Assembly (NCBI GenBank): GCA_018873225.1
Contig: JAEILZ010000008.1
Span: 930,001 to 994,000 of the forward strand
Length of the DNA stretch: 64,000 nucleotides
Source of the DNA: [Phialemoniopsis] sp. UDSM-2020
Taxonomy: Eukaryota > Ascomycota > Sordariomycetes > Thyridiales > Thyridiaceae
Direction: 5' to 3'
Shown: positions 22,287 to 33,563 of the stretch, piece by piece
Layout of the letters: each line of letters opens with the position of its first letter
Numbering within the stretch: the stretch's first letter is position 1
Position numbers and translations under genes: made by a program
Notes under the pieces: model-generated
Seen by the model: the letters and a program-made list of their open reading frames with translations, nothing else
Databases searched by the model: none
What the model was told of the DNA's origin: nothing

Positions 22287-23764
22287 CTTAGTTTTCGATG
22301 AGTAGTATAGAGCAGGGAGGACGGGTTGATTAACGCAAGTCTTGAATAAGGTTGTAGTGAGACGAAAGAATATGTTTCAAGGGTATCGAGTAGAATGAAT
22401 GAGTTTGAATGTGTTGCGCTGATGTCTTGATGATTGTCTGCTTGTGGTTTTAATACAAGGTTGCAAGAGTCGAGAACCATACGGAAGAACTAGAGCAGCC
22501 CTAGTACCGTGGCGATTGACCGACAAGCAGCGCCGGGCCGTAATTGCGGCGAAGCAGTGTGGCTGTCGCCGTGTGCTCCGAGTTGGTCGGCGGTCCGGGG
22601 CTCTTTCTTGAGGTACGTATCGCCCGGCCTGGCCTCATGAATGACCGATTTCTCTTGACAATGGCATGATGCACGCGGCATTGGATTATCACATGGAAAC
22701 ACAAACATCTATTAGTCTGGACTGCTCTCGATTGATCATGACTCAAAAGATGCCGTGGCATGCTCACGGGCAGCAATACACCACCCAATACCAATCTTTG
22801 TCAATTCAGTTGCTCACAAAAGCTGTTTGGTCAATGTGAATGAACGCCGTCCCACCAAATAGTTATTCCCGGCAATGGTCTTATCAGTGGGAGGGTGGGT
22901 CTCCGGCATGGGTATCCGCCGCCCCAAGACGGCCGTCACTCCCCCGACCCTAACTCAATCGAGGTTGAGGGCATCCGTCTGAGCTCGAGCGAGTATACCT
23001 CGCGAATAAGTGTCCGTGACGGCATTCAGGAGCAGTGTCACGACCTGTCGGTGTAGGCCGTTGAGCAATAGGTTCAATGTTGGCATCACGCCCGAAACCA
23101 CCAAACGGGGGCTGATAATTCTAGAAACGCGAAATGACACCCCGTGAGATACACATGAATCACACCAGACGTATGACATCTTAGACACACAGATCAGTAC
23201 GCTCTTATAGGTAGTGTAAACCTCGAAGCCACGGCTTACACCTTGCAGCGGCTGAATGCACGTTTCCTTCAGCCTCGTCTTGTAAGCCTCAGCCTCATAG
23301 TCCACAGCAAGAACCCCCGCAATGCAGTCCTCCGTTGACCCAAATCCTGCAGCTTAACGACGAACTACCCCGGATTGTAGGTATCTCAAGCCCAGACTCG
23401 GGCTTATCGACCGGTGTGTCACGGTTTGACGGTCAACGTTGCGGGGGATAACCGGCCAATCAGGGGCCAGATACGGGCGTTGATAAGAGAGCCGAGCTAA
23501 CCACAACTGACTAGGAATGATAGAACGGACTTATCTGATTTGCCCCAGGCGGGCTTACAGACAGGCTCCCTGGCCCTGGGTGATGATCAACTACGAGGAT
23601 AAGACTTGCCGAGTTGTGTTGACTCTGCAGTGCTTCAGGAAACATTAATAGACAACACCATCTCGACTCCCTCTTGGCAATGCAACCTGATCATCCAGCT
23701 CTCCAAGTCTGAGACCATCAGCCTCAACAACATCTTTGCAGATCTTTTGACCGAGTTCACCGCG
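22287..23764. other. Divergent promoter region between FAD hydroxylase and MFS transporter
   Basis: No gene was recognised. HGATAR sites near the transporter lie at 23404 (TTATCG), 23481 (TGATAA) and 23531 (TTATCT), and TTATCA occurs near 22684 and 22881. The density near the transporter is about twice chance. The two genes are transcribed away from this 1.5-kb region and may share control. Confidence 0.45.
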
Positions 23765-25363
23765 ATGAAATCCGAGATGAAGACCCCAGCCGAAGTTGAT
23801 CAATCCCGAGCCCCGGGGAGCCTCGACATGGAGCATGCCGAGAGCTACATCGACCCCGTGATTCAGAAGCGAACACTCCTGAAACTGGACACGGCTGTCC
23901 TGGGATGCTTTGGAATCATGTATCTTCTGGCTAACCTGGATAGAAACAACTTGGTATGTACCAGCCTAAACTAGACTTGAGGTGATGTTATATCAACAAA
24001 ATTACTCCAGGGCGCGACCAACATCATGGGTCTTCCCGAAGACCTCGGCCTCAAGGGCAACGAGTTCGGCAACGCAGTCACCGTCTTCTACGCGACATAC
24101 GTCGCTTTCGAGACGCCCCTCACCATCCTCATGAAGCTGATCGGCACCAAGAACCTCCTCTCCACGTGCATGCTCGGATGGGGCATCGTCTGCCTCGGCA
24201 CGGGCTTCGTCAAGAACGCCCAGCAGCTGTACGCCTGCCGCATTCTGCTCGGCATGTTCGAGGCCGGCCTCATCCCCTGCATCAACGCCTACATCGGCAT
24301 GGTCTACCTCAAGTCCGAGATGTCGATGCGCTCCGCCGTCTACTACTCCTTCAGCGCCATCGCCGGCGCGTTCGGCGGCCTGCTCGCCTCGGCCGTGTCC
24401 AACGTCCACCACGCCGGGCTCAACTCGTGGTCCTGGCTCTTCATCATCGAGGGCATCATCACCGTGTGCCTCGTGCCCGTCATCTTCTGCGTCTTCCCCA
24501 AGGACCCGCGCACGGCCTGGTTCCTCAACGAGGAGGAGCGCAACGTCATGCGCCTGCGCCACGAGCTCAACCCGCACCTGTCCATGGAGGAGGAGTTCAG
24601 CTGGGCCAAGGTCCTGAGCGCCTTCAAGGACCCCAAGCTGTACACCTACGCCGTCACCGAGTTCGCCGTCGACCTCTCGCTCTTCAGTTTGTCGACTTTC
24701 ATGCCCACTATCATCAAGGGCATGGGCTACACGAGCGTTCACGCCCAGTTGCTCACGGTGCCGATTTATGCCTGGACTACTATTGCTTTCTACCTTATTG
24801 CCTTCTTCTCTGATCGGGTCGGCAAGCGGAGCCCGTTCCTCCTGCTCGCTTGTCTGGCGCTCGTGGTGGGCTACGCCATCATGCTTGGCACTGCCAACAA
24901 CGCTGCTCGTTACGTTGCCCTCTTCATCCTCGGAGTTGGTCTTTACACAACTGTAAGTTCTACAATCGTGAGACTATAATACATAGTGAGGTGAACTCTT
25001 GCTTACTAGAACCGGCAGACCGGCATGAACATTGTCTGGCTCAACGGCAACTTTGCGGGCCACTACAAGCGTTCCACGGCCGTCGGCTTCGCTCTCAGTG
25101 TTGGCAACACCTCCGGTGTTGTCGTGGGCCAGATCTTCACCGCTAAAACGGCTCCGCGCTATCTGTACGGCATCAAGGTGGTGCTCGGCTTCACTGCCGT
25201 GGCCATGGTCTTGATTATGGCTCAGACCGCCTGCCTGCACTGGGTCAACAAGAAGCGCAAGGAGAGGGTCGCTGCTCGTGATCCGGCTGTGATGACTAGC
25301 GCGGACGTTAATGTCAAGAAGGAGGTCACTGACTTTGACGACGACTTTGTATACACTTTGTAA
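23765..25363 (+). CDS. MFS transporter, Dal5/TNA1-type anion:cation symporter
   Basis: Exons 23765-23953, 24011-24952 and 25019-25363; 491 aa. The N-terminal cytosolic stretch is followed by QKRTLLKLDTAVLG and YLLANLDRNNLGATN, the characteristic first-membrane-segment region of the allantoate permease family. Further segments include GWGIVCLGTG, RILLGMFEAGLIPC and WSWLFIIEGIIT; the central acidic loop carries FPKDPRTAWFLNEEE. The second half has DRVGKRSPFLL, and after intron 2 WLNGNFAGHYKRSTAVGF, also typical of this family. Twelve membrane segments are expected in the plasma membrane. Relatives import allantoate, ureidosuccinate, nicotinate, biotin precursors and pantothenate. Here it would import a substrate or intermediate of the surrounding cluster. 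The start at 23765 is the in-frame ATG closest to the conserved region; MKSEMK has a second ATG 12 nt downstream. Confidence 0.93.
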
Positions 25364-26461
25364 GACGGGAGAGGTATCAAGGAAACCGTGGATTCGATTT
25401 CACGACAGGGGCAGGACGATAGTGAACAAGCAGAGCTTGATTGTGAACCTATCATACAAGAATAATTAAGAAGGTAGAGTGACCGAGCGCGGTATAATCA
25501 TGCAAGAATATCAAATCAATATTACGGTTGTGTTGTTTGGGCTCCATCAAAAGACTCGGACCGTGACCACCAAGCCCAACACACCAGAGTGTCCATACGA
25601 CTGTTAAATGTGGAAATTTCCGGTGTCTTGTCATCTGTCGACCGTCAGATGTCAAATAGTCCTGCCACCTACCATGTCCGTACCACAGCACACTCTGTTT
25701 TGTGAACCTCCAAGAGCGCGCGTGCATAGATCAGTAAAGTCGCCTAACGAAGTCAGAACCGATCCCGAAGCGTCATCTCCATCCTGAACTCTTGTGCTGC
25801 TCTGCCTTGGCGCCCGGGAGGCTGTACATGGTGATCGGCCGGCTCTGTAGGATGAGGACAGGTGATTCTCCAATCGAATACAGTGATTATGAAGCGGTCA
25901 ATCTCGTTTCCGAGGACGAGCTGGTGATTCTTAGTGCTGTCTGCTGGAAGGAAATGACCTGATTGGACTACGGCGCGTGCTGGCCTGGGCGGGCTGGGCT
26001 GTACTCACCTTTCCTGTGCCATCCTCGGCAAAGGCAATGGAGCTTCGGTGGTCTGGCCAACAAAACCAGGGCTCGCTCGCGAGGACGAAGTGCAGCGAGT
26101 CTGGATCCATGGGACGAGATCAGATCAAGGTGAGGGATGGCCAATGAGTTTGTCGCTGTATACGTCAAAGCCCTGTCATAAAGTTCAAGTCAAGAATGCG
26201 AAATAACGAAAGGAAGAAATGAAGGTTCGGAGAGGGTGAGTTGTTTGCGATACACCTGATTGTGTGGCCTGTCATGCTGACATCACAATCACTGTGCAAC
26301 CAACCTGTTGCTTCCCCGATCTGATTTTGATGGTTTGTTGTTTCACGCACGAATTCATCCGAGAGGAAAGAAGCTGAGATGAGTAGGAGTAGTTTGAGGT
26401 GAGGTCGCTGCGTGACCTTGACGAGAAAGGCGGAGAGAGGAGCCGACGAATAGGCTCTAGT
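25364..26461. other. Intergenic region between convergent genes
   Basis: Only short frames without motifs are present. This holds the 3' flanks of the transporter and of the second regulator. Confidence 0.4.
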
Positions 26462-28014
26462 TTACTGGGTTCTTTCAATATTGCTAGGTATTGCAAAGTA
26501 TAGCTCCTCCCAGTTTCGTGGCTTTGACCGCCTGAGAACTTCAATCTTAGTGTTCACCCAAGTCCTGTCTGTCTCCCCCACCGTCTCGCCCAGGGCCACC
26601 GAGAATACCCAGGATGCTATTCCCTCCAAACCTGACCAGTCAAGATCAGTCTGTGACCTAAGAAACCGAGTGAGTCGACCCTGCCGACGGAGAGCATCAG
26701 TATCATTCCCGCCAAACCGACGTGTCGCCCGCGATAAGTACACGAGTAGCGCTAGCCGTATAGCCTCGTGAAGCATGTACACCGGGTCAGTAAAGCTATC
26801 GTACGCCTCGTGCGGTGAATATCGCGGCAGGCTGAGCAGATGATGAGCCATCGGGAAGAGAGCTTGTGTCAGGCTCAAGTCGTTAGTCCATTCGCTGGAC
26901 AATTTACTTTGCTTGAGGTACGCTAGGGAGGAGACTGAAGCCAGAACCTCGCAGACATCCGAAAACTCGGGAGACCGGCTGCGTAAGCTATCGAGGGCTC
27001 CCAGAAGCACTGGACTCGGGGGTATTGTGTGCACTTGGGACACGATATGCGAAGTGGGTGGGAAGAAAAGCGGCGAGTCAAGGGCCAAGGATCCAACCAT
27101 GTCTGTCCTATACCGAGTAACATGGAGCAGGTTAGCCACGGTTGGTGATCCAGGGAAGAGCGGCACACGAACGACTAACCACTGTACCATTAAGCGGAGG
27201 GTCGATGACTCGAATGTATCAAGACCACCTCGCCGTTGAATCATCTCCTGGAGACCGGTCATGTGAACGGTCCAGCGGGGAAGATTGCGCACATGCAGCT
27301 GTTGACGACTTAGCAAGTGTTTGGCTCATGGAGCGAGTTGAAGCAGCAAGCGAAACCTACATCATAGCTGCACAGTGCCACCACAATGCCGATAGTGCCT
27401 TCGGGGACGATGCCGCTATGGCCGCCTGTCAGCTGCTCACTGACGAGTCTGAGAGAAGTGGTGTAGTGCCTCAGAGCCGACATGTTTTCTCGTTGCGCAG
27501 CAGCATCTTGATCACCCTCGCCGGGGTAATAGAGGACGGACTCTGCGAGCGCGAACTGCATCACGCCGTCATCTACCATCGCCATCATGAAGAACATCTT
27601 TCGCATGGCCCGGCACGTAGGCGTACTGGGCCTGAGCACTATATTATATATCTCGGGTCAGTTGAACAAGATGTTCCGGAAGCCCGGGGGAGGATGCAAA
27701 ACCTTACGAAAGTTCATAATCTTTTTGCCACGACTTGCAAACATGAGAGCTGGGAAGCCAGAGGAAGTGCTCGGCGAAGGTACAAGTGAGCTCGTATGGC
27801 CGCGCTCTGAAAGGTTTCGGCAAGGTTCCAAAACTACAGAGGCATTCTTGGCCTTTCGAGAGGGCCGCCTCCGAGCTAGCCCGATATCCCTCATCACATG
27901 TCGGCGAATCCTTCTCCTCGTACCTCTATCCTTGATTTCGTCTGGCTTGGTGACATTGACGAATTCGAGCGCGTATGACGGAGTGCAAGTTCCGGAAGGT
28001 CTGGCCTTGGGCAT
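26462..28014 (-). CDS. Fungal-specific transcription-factor-domain protein lacking a zinc cluster
   Basis: Exons 28014-27708, 27638-27361, 27298-27180 and 27107-26462; 449 aa. The N-terminal ALEFVNVTKPDEIKDRGTRR and HVMRDIGLARRR form the conserved opening of a large group of fungal regulator-like proteins (Fungal_trans_2 type). After a short variable part come KMFFMMAMVDDGVMQ, the HMTGLQEMIQRRGGLDTF helix and, across intron 3, MVQWTDMVGSLALDSPLFF. Introns 2 and 3 are well supported by protein continuity, and intron 3 (72 bp) is read through in the open frame. Intron 1 (GTAAGG...TATAG) is less certain. No Zn2Cys6 motif is seen, so DNA binding would need a partner or another motif. It sits inside the catabolic cluster and may tune it, but these proteins are also common elsewhere. 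Confidence 0.8.
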
Positions 28015-28341
28015 GGTTGTTGTACTTCTAAGACACGAGCGGGTCAGTTAGCAAGACTACACACTCCATAAAGTTCAATCGCGGTGTAGCCGACGTAGTC
28101 AGCGCGTTGCACTTCAACAGTGGCCGGGGCGGGACCAATTTGTCAGCAACCCGGAGGTGAGGCGGGATGCGGGTCGTCCGCCGGTCGGCGGAAACGGCAT
28201 CCGGGGCACGGTGCACAATAATGATCCCCAGGATCCTTCATCATCATTTGAATCCATGTAAGATTTGAATTTGAGCGGTATCCTCTTCTCTTCCAGGCCA
28301 ACGCTAGCTATCTTGAGACGGGTACTTACCCAACCGTCCCA
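28015..28341. other. Intergenic region
   Basis: Short promoter region of the second regulator and 3' flank of the SDR gene. The inverted CCGCCGGTCGGCGG-like stretch near 28180 is the only notable structure. Confidence 0.4.
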
Positions 28342-29262
28342 TCACTGACCACGAGTGATACCGCCACTCACTGATATATACTGCCCCGTGATCCACCGGG
28401 CCTTCTCCGAGACAAGCAGCAAGACCGCATCACCGAGGTCCTCGATGGTCCCGATCCTGTGCGCAGCCCTGGCCGCCGCCCTAGCCGGTTCCTGAAACTC
28501 CTCCTCCATGCCGCGAGGGAATATGTCGGTCCCCACGGCGCCCGGTGCAATGGCGTTCACCGTGATACCGTGACTCCGGCCCCACTAGTTCGAAACAAAC
28601 CGTTTCTTGTCAGCCAACTGTCTGGTGTGAACAGCATTGGTTAGTTTGGGTGTGCCTCCTTACCTCTGCGGCCCACGACCATGTGAGCTCGTCCAGCGCA
28701 GCCTTGGACGCGCCGTACGTCGCCTGGTCGCCCCGACCCAGCTTGGACGAGGTGGACGAGATGTTTATCACGCGGGCGCCCGGTCGCATGTGAGGGACGA
28801 CTGCCTGCGCGGCGTAGATGGGTCCCTTGACGTTGACAGCGAGTATCTTGTCTATCTGCTCGGGTTTCATGTCCAGTGTCTCGCCGAGTATGGCTATCCC
28901 GGCGTTGTTCACTAGAATTCAAGTCAACCACTTTGACAAGGCGAATATCGAGTGGCTGGCTACTAACCTAGAATATCAATGGAAGATGTTCCAAATGCCT
29001 TCAACGTCTCTTGAGCCAGGAACTCGGCACCCTCTGGCGTCTCCACAGAGGCCTTGATCACCGTCACCTGCCCACCGTCGGCCCCGATGCTTTCTGCCAG
29101 GGCCCTGGCGCGATCCCGGGAGGCGTCAGAGACGTAGTTGATAGTGACGGCCGCGCCGTTTCTGGCTAGAGCCCTGACAATGCCTGCGCCGATCCCATTC
29201 TCACGGCCCGAGCCAGTGACGATGGCGACCTTGCCGGCGAGGGACAAGCTATCTGCAGGCAT
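28342..29262 (-). CDS. Short-chain dehydrogenase/reductase (classical SDR)
   Basis: Exons 29262-28968, 28911-28664 and 28584-28342; 261 aa, a normal length for classical SDRs. Motifs in order are VAIVTGSGRENGIGAG (cofactor glycine motif with a three-residue insertion), DILVNNAG across intron 1, SSTSSK and YGASKAA (catalytic Ser and Tyr-x3-Lys), NAIAPGAVGTD across intron 2, and the C-terminal GQYISVSGG. The neutral residues after the second beta strand (NYVSD) fit NADP(H). It would reduce or oxidise a carbonyl or alcohol in the cytosol. Placement between the second regulator and the purine-type permease suggests a step in the same pathway, comparable in position and family to HxnW of nicotinate clusters; this is inference. 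The start at 29262 matches the usual short N-terminus; an upstream in-frame start would add an unusual hydrophobic extension. Confidence 0.9.
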
Positions 29263-29801
29263 GATACTGGTAAGTTGAAGATGTACAAGAGTTTGAAGAG
29301 TGATGATGAATGACCGGAAAAGAGTCAAAGCAAGTAGATGCAATCCGTCTTTACGAAGGAAGAGTTTATATGTGAATTTCTTGTATATACATCTACATAA
29401 TACGATCTGATGTATTCACCTACCTACCTCACTCGTCCATGGGCCACTACGCGCTGACAAACGAGGACTCTCCATCAAGATCCTAATCGCTCTTCTGGGA
29501 AAATGGTGTTCATGATATCGGGTACGTTCATCTGCCGATAGAGATTGAGTGGCCGAGGTTGTCATTGCGGTGCGGCCAGCCAGAGGGTAACCTCCAACCT
29601 AGTCCTGAAATGGCAAATGGTGATCCCTGTCCAGCTTGCAGATCCACTCGCACCCTCCAGCAGGTCCACGCTTGATCACGGAGTACAGGACATGACTACT
29701 ATTGAGTAGGGAAATGATATCCAAATAATATGGTCGAGGGACGAGCCCTATGAGCTAGTCGAACAATAAGGGTGCGTGCGGTGTCCAATCTGCACTTGAG
29801 T
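29263..29801. other. Intergenic region with SDR promoter
   Basis: No gene was recognised. TATA-like runs on the minus strand lie at about 29363-29392, 100-130 bp upstream of the SDR start. Confidence 0.4.
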
Positions 29802-31811
29802 TCAAGACTCTGCGCTGCCCGCAGGCCTACCCACCCTGGTAGGTTCTTTATCATCCAAATGCTCCTCGCCGGCCCGTAGAACGGCCGAAGAAGCAGACGG
29901 GACATTCTCCGTGGTGTCCTCAATCTCGGCCGGCAGCGTCAGGTTCAGGATCATGCACACTGCGGCCGTCACGGCGAAGCCAGTCTCCATGATCAAGACG
30001 ATCGCATCGAGGAAGCCCTGGAGCGATTTGTTGTCGCCGGAGTACGTGAACACGCGCGAGAAGTAGGTGGGCACCAGCGTGGCGCCGTAGCCCAGGGCCA
30101 GGCCTGCTGTGAGGACGAAGCGGTTGCGGCGGTTGAAGTCGACGCCGCGGTTGATGATGGCCATGCCCGACACGACGACGGCACTGAACAGGAAACACGT
30201 CATCCCGCCGAGGACCGCGCTGGGAATGGCGACGAGCGCAGCAGCAAACTTGGCAAATATGCCCATGATCACGAGGAAAAAGCTAGGTGCGCAGAAGGGT
30301 CAGTTTCGGACTGGGAGCGGTGGACGGTGAAAGCCATGAAGGACTACAAACGCCCCAAAATAAGAGTCGCGACTTACCAGCACCAGAACCCGGCTTTGCG
30401 GTTCGCACACCTGGTGAGGGAGATGACACCGTTGTTCTGGGCAAAGGTCGTCATGGGCGTGATGGTCATCAGCGCGGCCAGGATACCATTGATACCGTCC
30501 GCGAGGACTCCGCCCTGGATGCGGCTTTCGTATATCTCGCCATCCACCTCGAGCCTGCTGACATCGCACGTCGCCGTGATGTCGCCAATGGATTCGCAGG
30601 CGCAGATGATGAAGACCGCGATGATGGGCAGGACGAGCGGGCCGTACACCTGGAGCTTGAAGGTGTGTGTCCAGATGAAAGACGCCACCGGGGCCGAGTC
30701 GATGCCGGAGCGGTCGAAATAGCCGCAGGCGGCAGCAATGATGCAGCCAACCAATAGACCGATCATGACCGAGCAGGACTTCATGATGGGGGCACCGAAG
30801 CGCTCGCAGAGAATGATGGTGAGGAAGACAGAGAACCCGAGACCTGGACACACGAGTCAGCATGGGAGGTCACGCGTCGACGTGGCTTTCGTCAGCACAA
30901 TCGCAGAGCAGGTCCACGTACCAAGAAACTCGGCACTGCCCCAGGGCAGCGCATGCGGCGCTGCGATGTTGGGGCATTTGGCGAAGAACTCGAGAGGTTC
31001 CGCTGCGCTGCACAGTCCCGACCCTCCGGCCCAGTTCTGGAAGGCAGACTTGATGAGGTTGACGCCAATCAGCAGTACGGTGGGCCCAGTGACCAAGGGC
31101 GGGAAGATGCGAAGCATGATCTTGGGGGGGATGAAGGATATGAGGACCTCGACCAGGCCGCACACGGCGGCTGTTCCGAGGATGGCTCCGTATCCATCGG
31201 GGCAGGGTAGAGGGGTGCCATCATCGGCCGAGGGGCAGAACCCGTTGGCATACATCTGTGACAAGGCGCCCTGGGCGACGGGGATGATGGCGAAGGAGAT
31301 GCCCACGACAGAGATGAGGCCGGTGCCGATGTAGTACCTGGGGAACAGCCGGGGTCAGAACTTTAGAACGGGGTAAACTCGGGGAAGAACAGACATACGG
31401 CGTCTTGAAGATGCGGAACCTGGCAATCTGGATAGAAGACAGTATGCCGGCGACGATCAGAGCGGTAGAGACCAGGTACTGCTGCTGGTCAGGGGTCAGA
31501 TTGGCGCCGCCGGAGCCCGCCATGATGATGGGCGGCGTAATGACGCCGGCAAGCATGGCGAGGGCATGCTGGAAGCCTAGCAGGATGGCCAAGATGAGGG
31601 GGATCTTGTCGTTGAGGCCAAAGAAGGGCGCGGCTTGTACGGGACGTTTCATAAAGGGGAGGGCCGGCGTGAAGAGGTAGGCATAGTCGTAGTTGCCGAC
31701 GAGGCCATGTCTCGTAAAGAGAGCCTTCTTGGCGCCGCGGACCCGATCACGGAGGGGCCGTCTCCGGTGTGGCACCGGGACGATGCGTGAGGGCGATTGG
31801 TCCTCGTCCAT
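29802..31811 (-). CDS. uapA-like: Nucleobase-ascorbate (NAT/NCS2) purine permease, xanthine/uric-acid UapA/UapC type
   Basis: Exons 31811-31399, 31337-30922, 30843-30378 and 30282-29802; 591 aa against 574 for A. nidulans UapA. The N-terminal LVGNYDYAYLFTPALPF matches the trafficking-relevant motif of fungal members. GFQHALAM marks membrane segment 1. CESIGDITATCDVS contains E360, matching UapA E356, and the family signature QNNGVISLTR starts at Q412, matching UapA Q408; both residues bind the purine ring in UapA. Twelve to fourteen membrane segments and a Glu/Asp-rich C-terminal tail are present. Every splice join restores conserved sequence (FKTPYYIGTG, EFLGLGFSVF, FWCCFFLVIM). It is a proton-coupled plasma-membrane importer of xanthine, uric acid or an analogue. 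It is the last gene of the cluster and the best clue that the substrate is purine-like. The symbol indicates similarity only. Confidence 0.95.
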
Positions 31812-33563
31812 TGCGACAGTTGACAGGCGCGTACGAGCGTCCGGATCGACTCCAACGACAAATACAGGAAATAAATATATAGGAGAGAGCGCGTGCCTAT
31901 CTCACGTAAGCGGGTGGGTTGTTAAGCGACGTGTAGAGGATCGACAGATATCTCAATTGTTTTTCAGAGACGAGCGAGGAGCTGACAACGGTGTGGTGTG
32001 GGCGCATCGCGCGTTTAAAACATTCTTGAGCACTTGACACAGGTGTGCATTAGATGCATGGGATGGCTGGTCATTGAGGCAAGCTGAACAGATGAGGGAC
32101 GGATGGATGCATGTGAACAGATAGGCGGCAGGGGGGCTGCGAGGAATTAGATATGAGCAAACCAATTCATTACAAACAGAGCTGATATGATAAGGAGGGT
32201 TGCTGCAAACAAACAAGGGTGTGGAGATGTTTGAAGGATGGAGATGGCAGACTGGAGAGCACTGACCGAAGAGGTTTGGTTTGATGTCAGGAATGCAACC
32301 CGCAAAAACAAGAGCCGTCCCTGTGGGGTGGACCAGACTCTCGACTCGACCGACGTCCATCCATCTTCAAATCGCGACTGAAAGAGAGTCTAGAGAGATA
32401 AGCTTCTTGAAGCTGGGCCCATCTTCAGTGGGGTCCCTCGGTAGCCAAGGTCCATGTGGAAAAGACCATGCATGCCGCCTATCTCTCTGGTCTGGTCTTG
32501 GAGGGGGAGGATAAGAGAAAAAGCTAAAAGCAAACCAGCTCACTGATCGCACGCACGAATCCCAGGCTTTCCCAAGGGTCGAAGCAAACACGCGTATCAG
32601 TCTGCGTGTGCCGGTATTGCATGCTTCTCGGTTCACCTGCGTGCGCTGCGGCTGAATCGCGCCTTGGATTGAAACGGGACCGAGCCAGTCATGGGTGCAT
32701 CAGGCAAACAAGCTCGCCAGAGGCACATAGAAAGCAAACCGGTGCCGCATCACCACATATTTTCACCTCGGTCCTGGGTTGCGAAGGAAAATGGTGCCAG
32801 CTGATTGGATGTGTTCCCAAGAGACTGAGCCAGTCATTTTCAAAGCCGAAAGATAGCTCCCGAGACACACGCGGAACTCTTGAGCTAAATTCAAGCTGCC
32901 AGTCCCGTTGCGAAGTATGTAATGCTCGGTTCAGTCTTGATCAAGTGCTTGCTTGCCTCGCTCTGATGGTCTTTGTCAAAAACGATACGGATGCGCCAAT
33001 GGGCACAGCCGTCCTCGAGCCAAGCCACGTAACGTCCACCAGCCGACGCGCCTCCAGAATCAGGTCGAAAAAACACGTGCAATCCAGATATGTCACCTCA
33101 TTCGTTTCACACACAACAAGAAGAGGTAGGAATCCTTCTTAAGGCTTCAATGAAGTCATACCCAAAGCGATTACTTTACTTGGTAATCACTTGAGCAGTG
33201 GATGACGACCCGGGATGGGGCGGAGACCCTGCTTTTACAGGGTCCTTGGGCTCTATTTTACCTAATAAATGGTTCCAAGTTCACATGTGTTGAATGCCCA
33301 CTAATGCCCACCCCCCACCACCAAGATGACCCAACAACGTCATAGCTCCCAGCTGGATGATGACGGCACCCGTTAAATAATATATTGCTCGGTACCTGGC
33401 CCGGAATCGTGCCCAAAACCACCTCCTCCGCACTCTCCTCAGATTCCTCCGCCGACTTCATCTTGTCCATCCCCGAAGAACATTTGCGAAGCAAAACCTC
33501 CCGACCAGACCCGCCGACCGACCGCACTCAAACCCGAGAACACAGACAGACACCGCAGCAACA
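31812..33563. other. Intergenic region at the cluster's right edge
   Basis: This is the divergent 5' region between the permease (-) and the MARVEL gene (+). Frames such as 32606-33142 (+) lack motifs. HGATAR sites occur near 32185 and 32393. The 200 bp before 33564 is CT/CA-rich leader. Confidence 0.4.
31874..31882 (-). promoter_or_regulatory. TATA box of the purine permease gene
   Basis: The minus strand reads TATATATTT, about 63 bp upstream of the ATG at 31811. Confidence 0.5.

Noticed and set aside
24002..24742. 246-codon minus-strand frame over the MFS gene
   Set aside because: Antisense shadow of the GC-rich transporter exon.
12672..31811. Interpretation as a secondary-metabolite biosynthetic cluster
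   Set aside because: No PKS, NRPS, terpene cyclase or other core enzyme; transporters and hydrolases point to uptake and breakdown.
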